From Pedosphaera sp. (GTDB lineage: Bacteria > Verrucomicrobiota > Verrucomicrobiia > Limisphaerales > UBA9464), in NCBI GenBank assembly GCA_009695205.1, contig SIBK01000006.1, forward strand, positions 1 through 64,000: DNA of 64,000 bases. Reading direction: 5' to 3'. Of this stretch, positions 63,680 through 64,000 are shown piece by piece. The notes under the pieces were generated by a model. It made no database searches and was not told where the DNA came from. It worked only from the letters and a program-made list of their open reading frames with translations. The translations under genes were made by a program, and so were the position numbers. How positions within the stretch are numbered: position 1 is the first letter of the stretch; each line of letters starts with the position of its first letter.

Positions 63680-64000
63680 CTACTTTTTCCGCACGGTAAG
63701 CTTCCATTCGCGATTCCACTTCAGAGGCCAAAGCTTTTCCAGTTTCACGAGCTCAGCATGCCCTTCCGCAAAACCGACGTTGACCGCGCCGGGCAGGGTG
63801 TCCGTTCGCTTGATTGTTGTCTTGGCGCCGAAGGGAGGTGCGGCGTGACGGGGGATTGCGATCCGGTCAAGTCCGCCCGATCCACCCAGTCCGCCGTTGT
63901 TCGGGGTCAGATCCGGTTGATCGGTTTCGAGCGGCCAAGCATCCACCCACGCCGAGTCAGCGAAATAGGGCGTCTGGGAAGGCTCTTGAATCGCCGCCTC
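63680..64000 (-). CDS. Prepilin-like protein, C-terminal part (partial)
   Basis: The frame is open from the right edge of the window to the stop at 63680. The 106 residues begin EAAIQEPSQTPYFADSAWVD, then WPLETDQPDL, and end after VNVGFAEGHAELVKLEKLWP. The TPYFADSAWVDAWP and GFAEGH elements match the C-terminal half of Verrucomicrobia prepilin-type proteins with an H-x9-DG-like motif. The GFTLIELL signal lies beyond the window. It is convergent with the caspase-like gene. Confidence 0.78.
   Translation of the reverse strand, partial: EAAIQEPSQTPYFADSAWVDAWPLETDQPDLTPNNGGLGGSGGLDRIAIPRHAAPPFGAKTTIKRTDTLPGAVNVGFAEGHAELVKLEKLWPLKWNREWKLTVRKK

Overview
The window looks like the chromosome of a member of the Verrucomicrobiota, most likely the Pedosphaera/Limisphaera side of the phylum (inference). 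The basis is the type of genes present: three prepilin-like proteins with a GFTLIELL signal and a C-terminal GDGH/EGH-type motif, a PVC-type CxxCH 'membrane-bound dehydrogenase', a secreted isochorismatase family typical of the PVC group, a tiny EHP-rich lipoprotein, and a long MoxR/DUF58/BatA cluster. Base composition is GC-rich. Many starts are GTG or TTG and Shine-Dalgarno sequences are often weak, with a few clear exceptions. No rRNA, tRNA, CRISPR array or prophage was seen.

Layout. 1-0.3 kb: 3' end of an ISL3-like transposase and a degenerate GC-rich repeat. 0.3-5.4 kb: secreted isochorismatase, a Crp/Fnr regulator with an inverted repeat upstream, a periplasmic transglutaminase-like lipoprotein, a 47-residue EHP lipoprotein, and a two-nuclease DUF2779 protein. 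5.5-12.9 kb: a minus-strand operon of GntR/YtrA-type regulator, ABC ATPase, giant secreted beta-propeller protein, pseudopilin-like protein and a multi-pass membrane protein, with a predicted promoter in front of the regulator. 13-23.6 kb: TIGR01777 epimerase, MFS-spermidine synthase fusion, GNAT acetyltransferase, two bacterial PH-domain membrane proteins, a prepilin-like protein, a frameshifted FMN reductase, an ABC-F ATPase and a lipoate-ligase-like protein. 23.7-27.4 kb: dnaE. 27.5-35.7 kb: secreted catabolism (sialate O-acetylesterase, BNR sialidase-like protein, PVC cytochrome) and a membrane-anchored TPR-like protein. 35.8-45.2 kb: aceE, rhomboid protease, a LolD/FtsX-like ABC pair, two small proteins, a pair of inverted dispersed repeats, rsfS and a frameshifted catalase.

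45.2-48.7 kb holds GspF/PilC and GspE/PilB with a small upstream gene. 48.8-63.6 kb is a long plus-strand block: a TPR metallopeptidase, then DUF4159, MoxR ATPase, DUF58, BatA/vWA, a giant coiled-coil membrane protein, a vWA/glutamine-amidotransferase-like membrane protein, and a caspase-fold-like secreted protein with no cysteine near its catalytic position. Overlapping start and stop codons imply translational coupling. The family role of MoxR/DUF58/vWA sets (chaperone-like maturation of envelope or metal-dependent proteins) suggests this block builds one membrane-spanning complex. The right edge holds the C-terminus of another prepilin-like protein on the minus strand.

Two genes (FMN reductase, catalase) each appear to lack exactly one base at a G or C doublet while the rest of the protein is well conserved. 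This looks more like residual sequencing error than real decay, but cannot be settled from the sequence alone.
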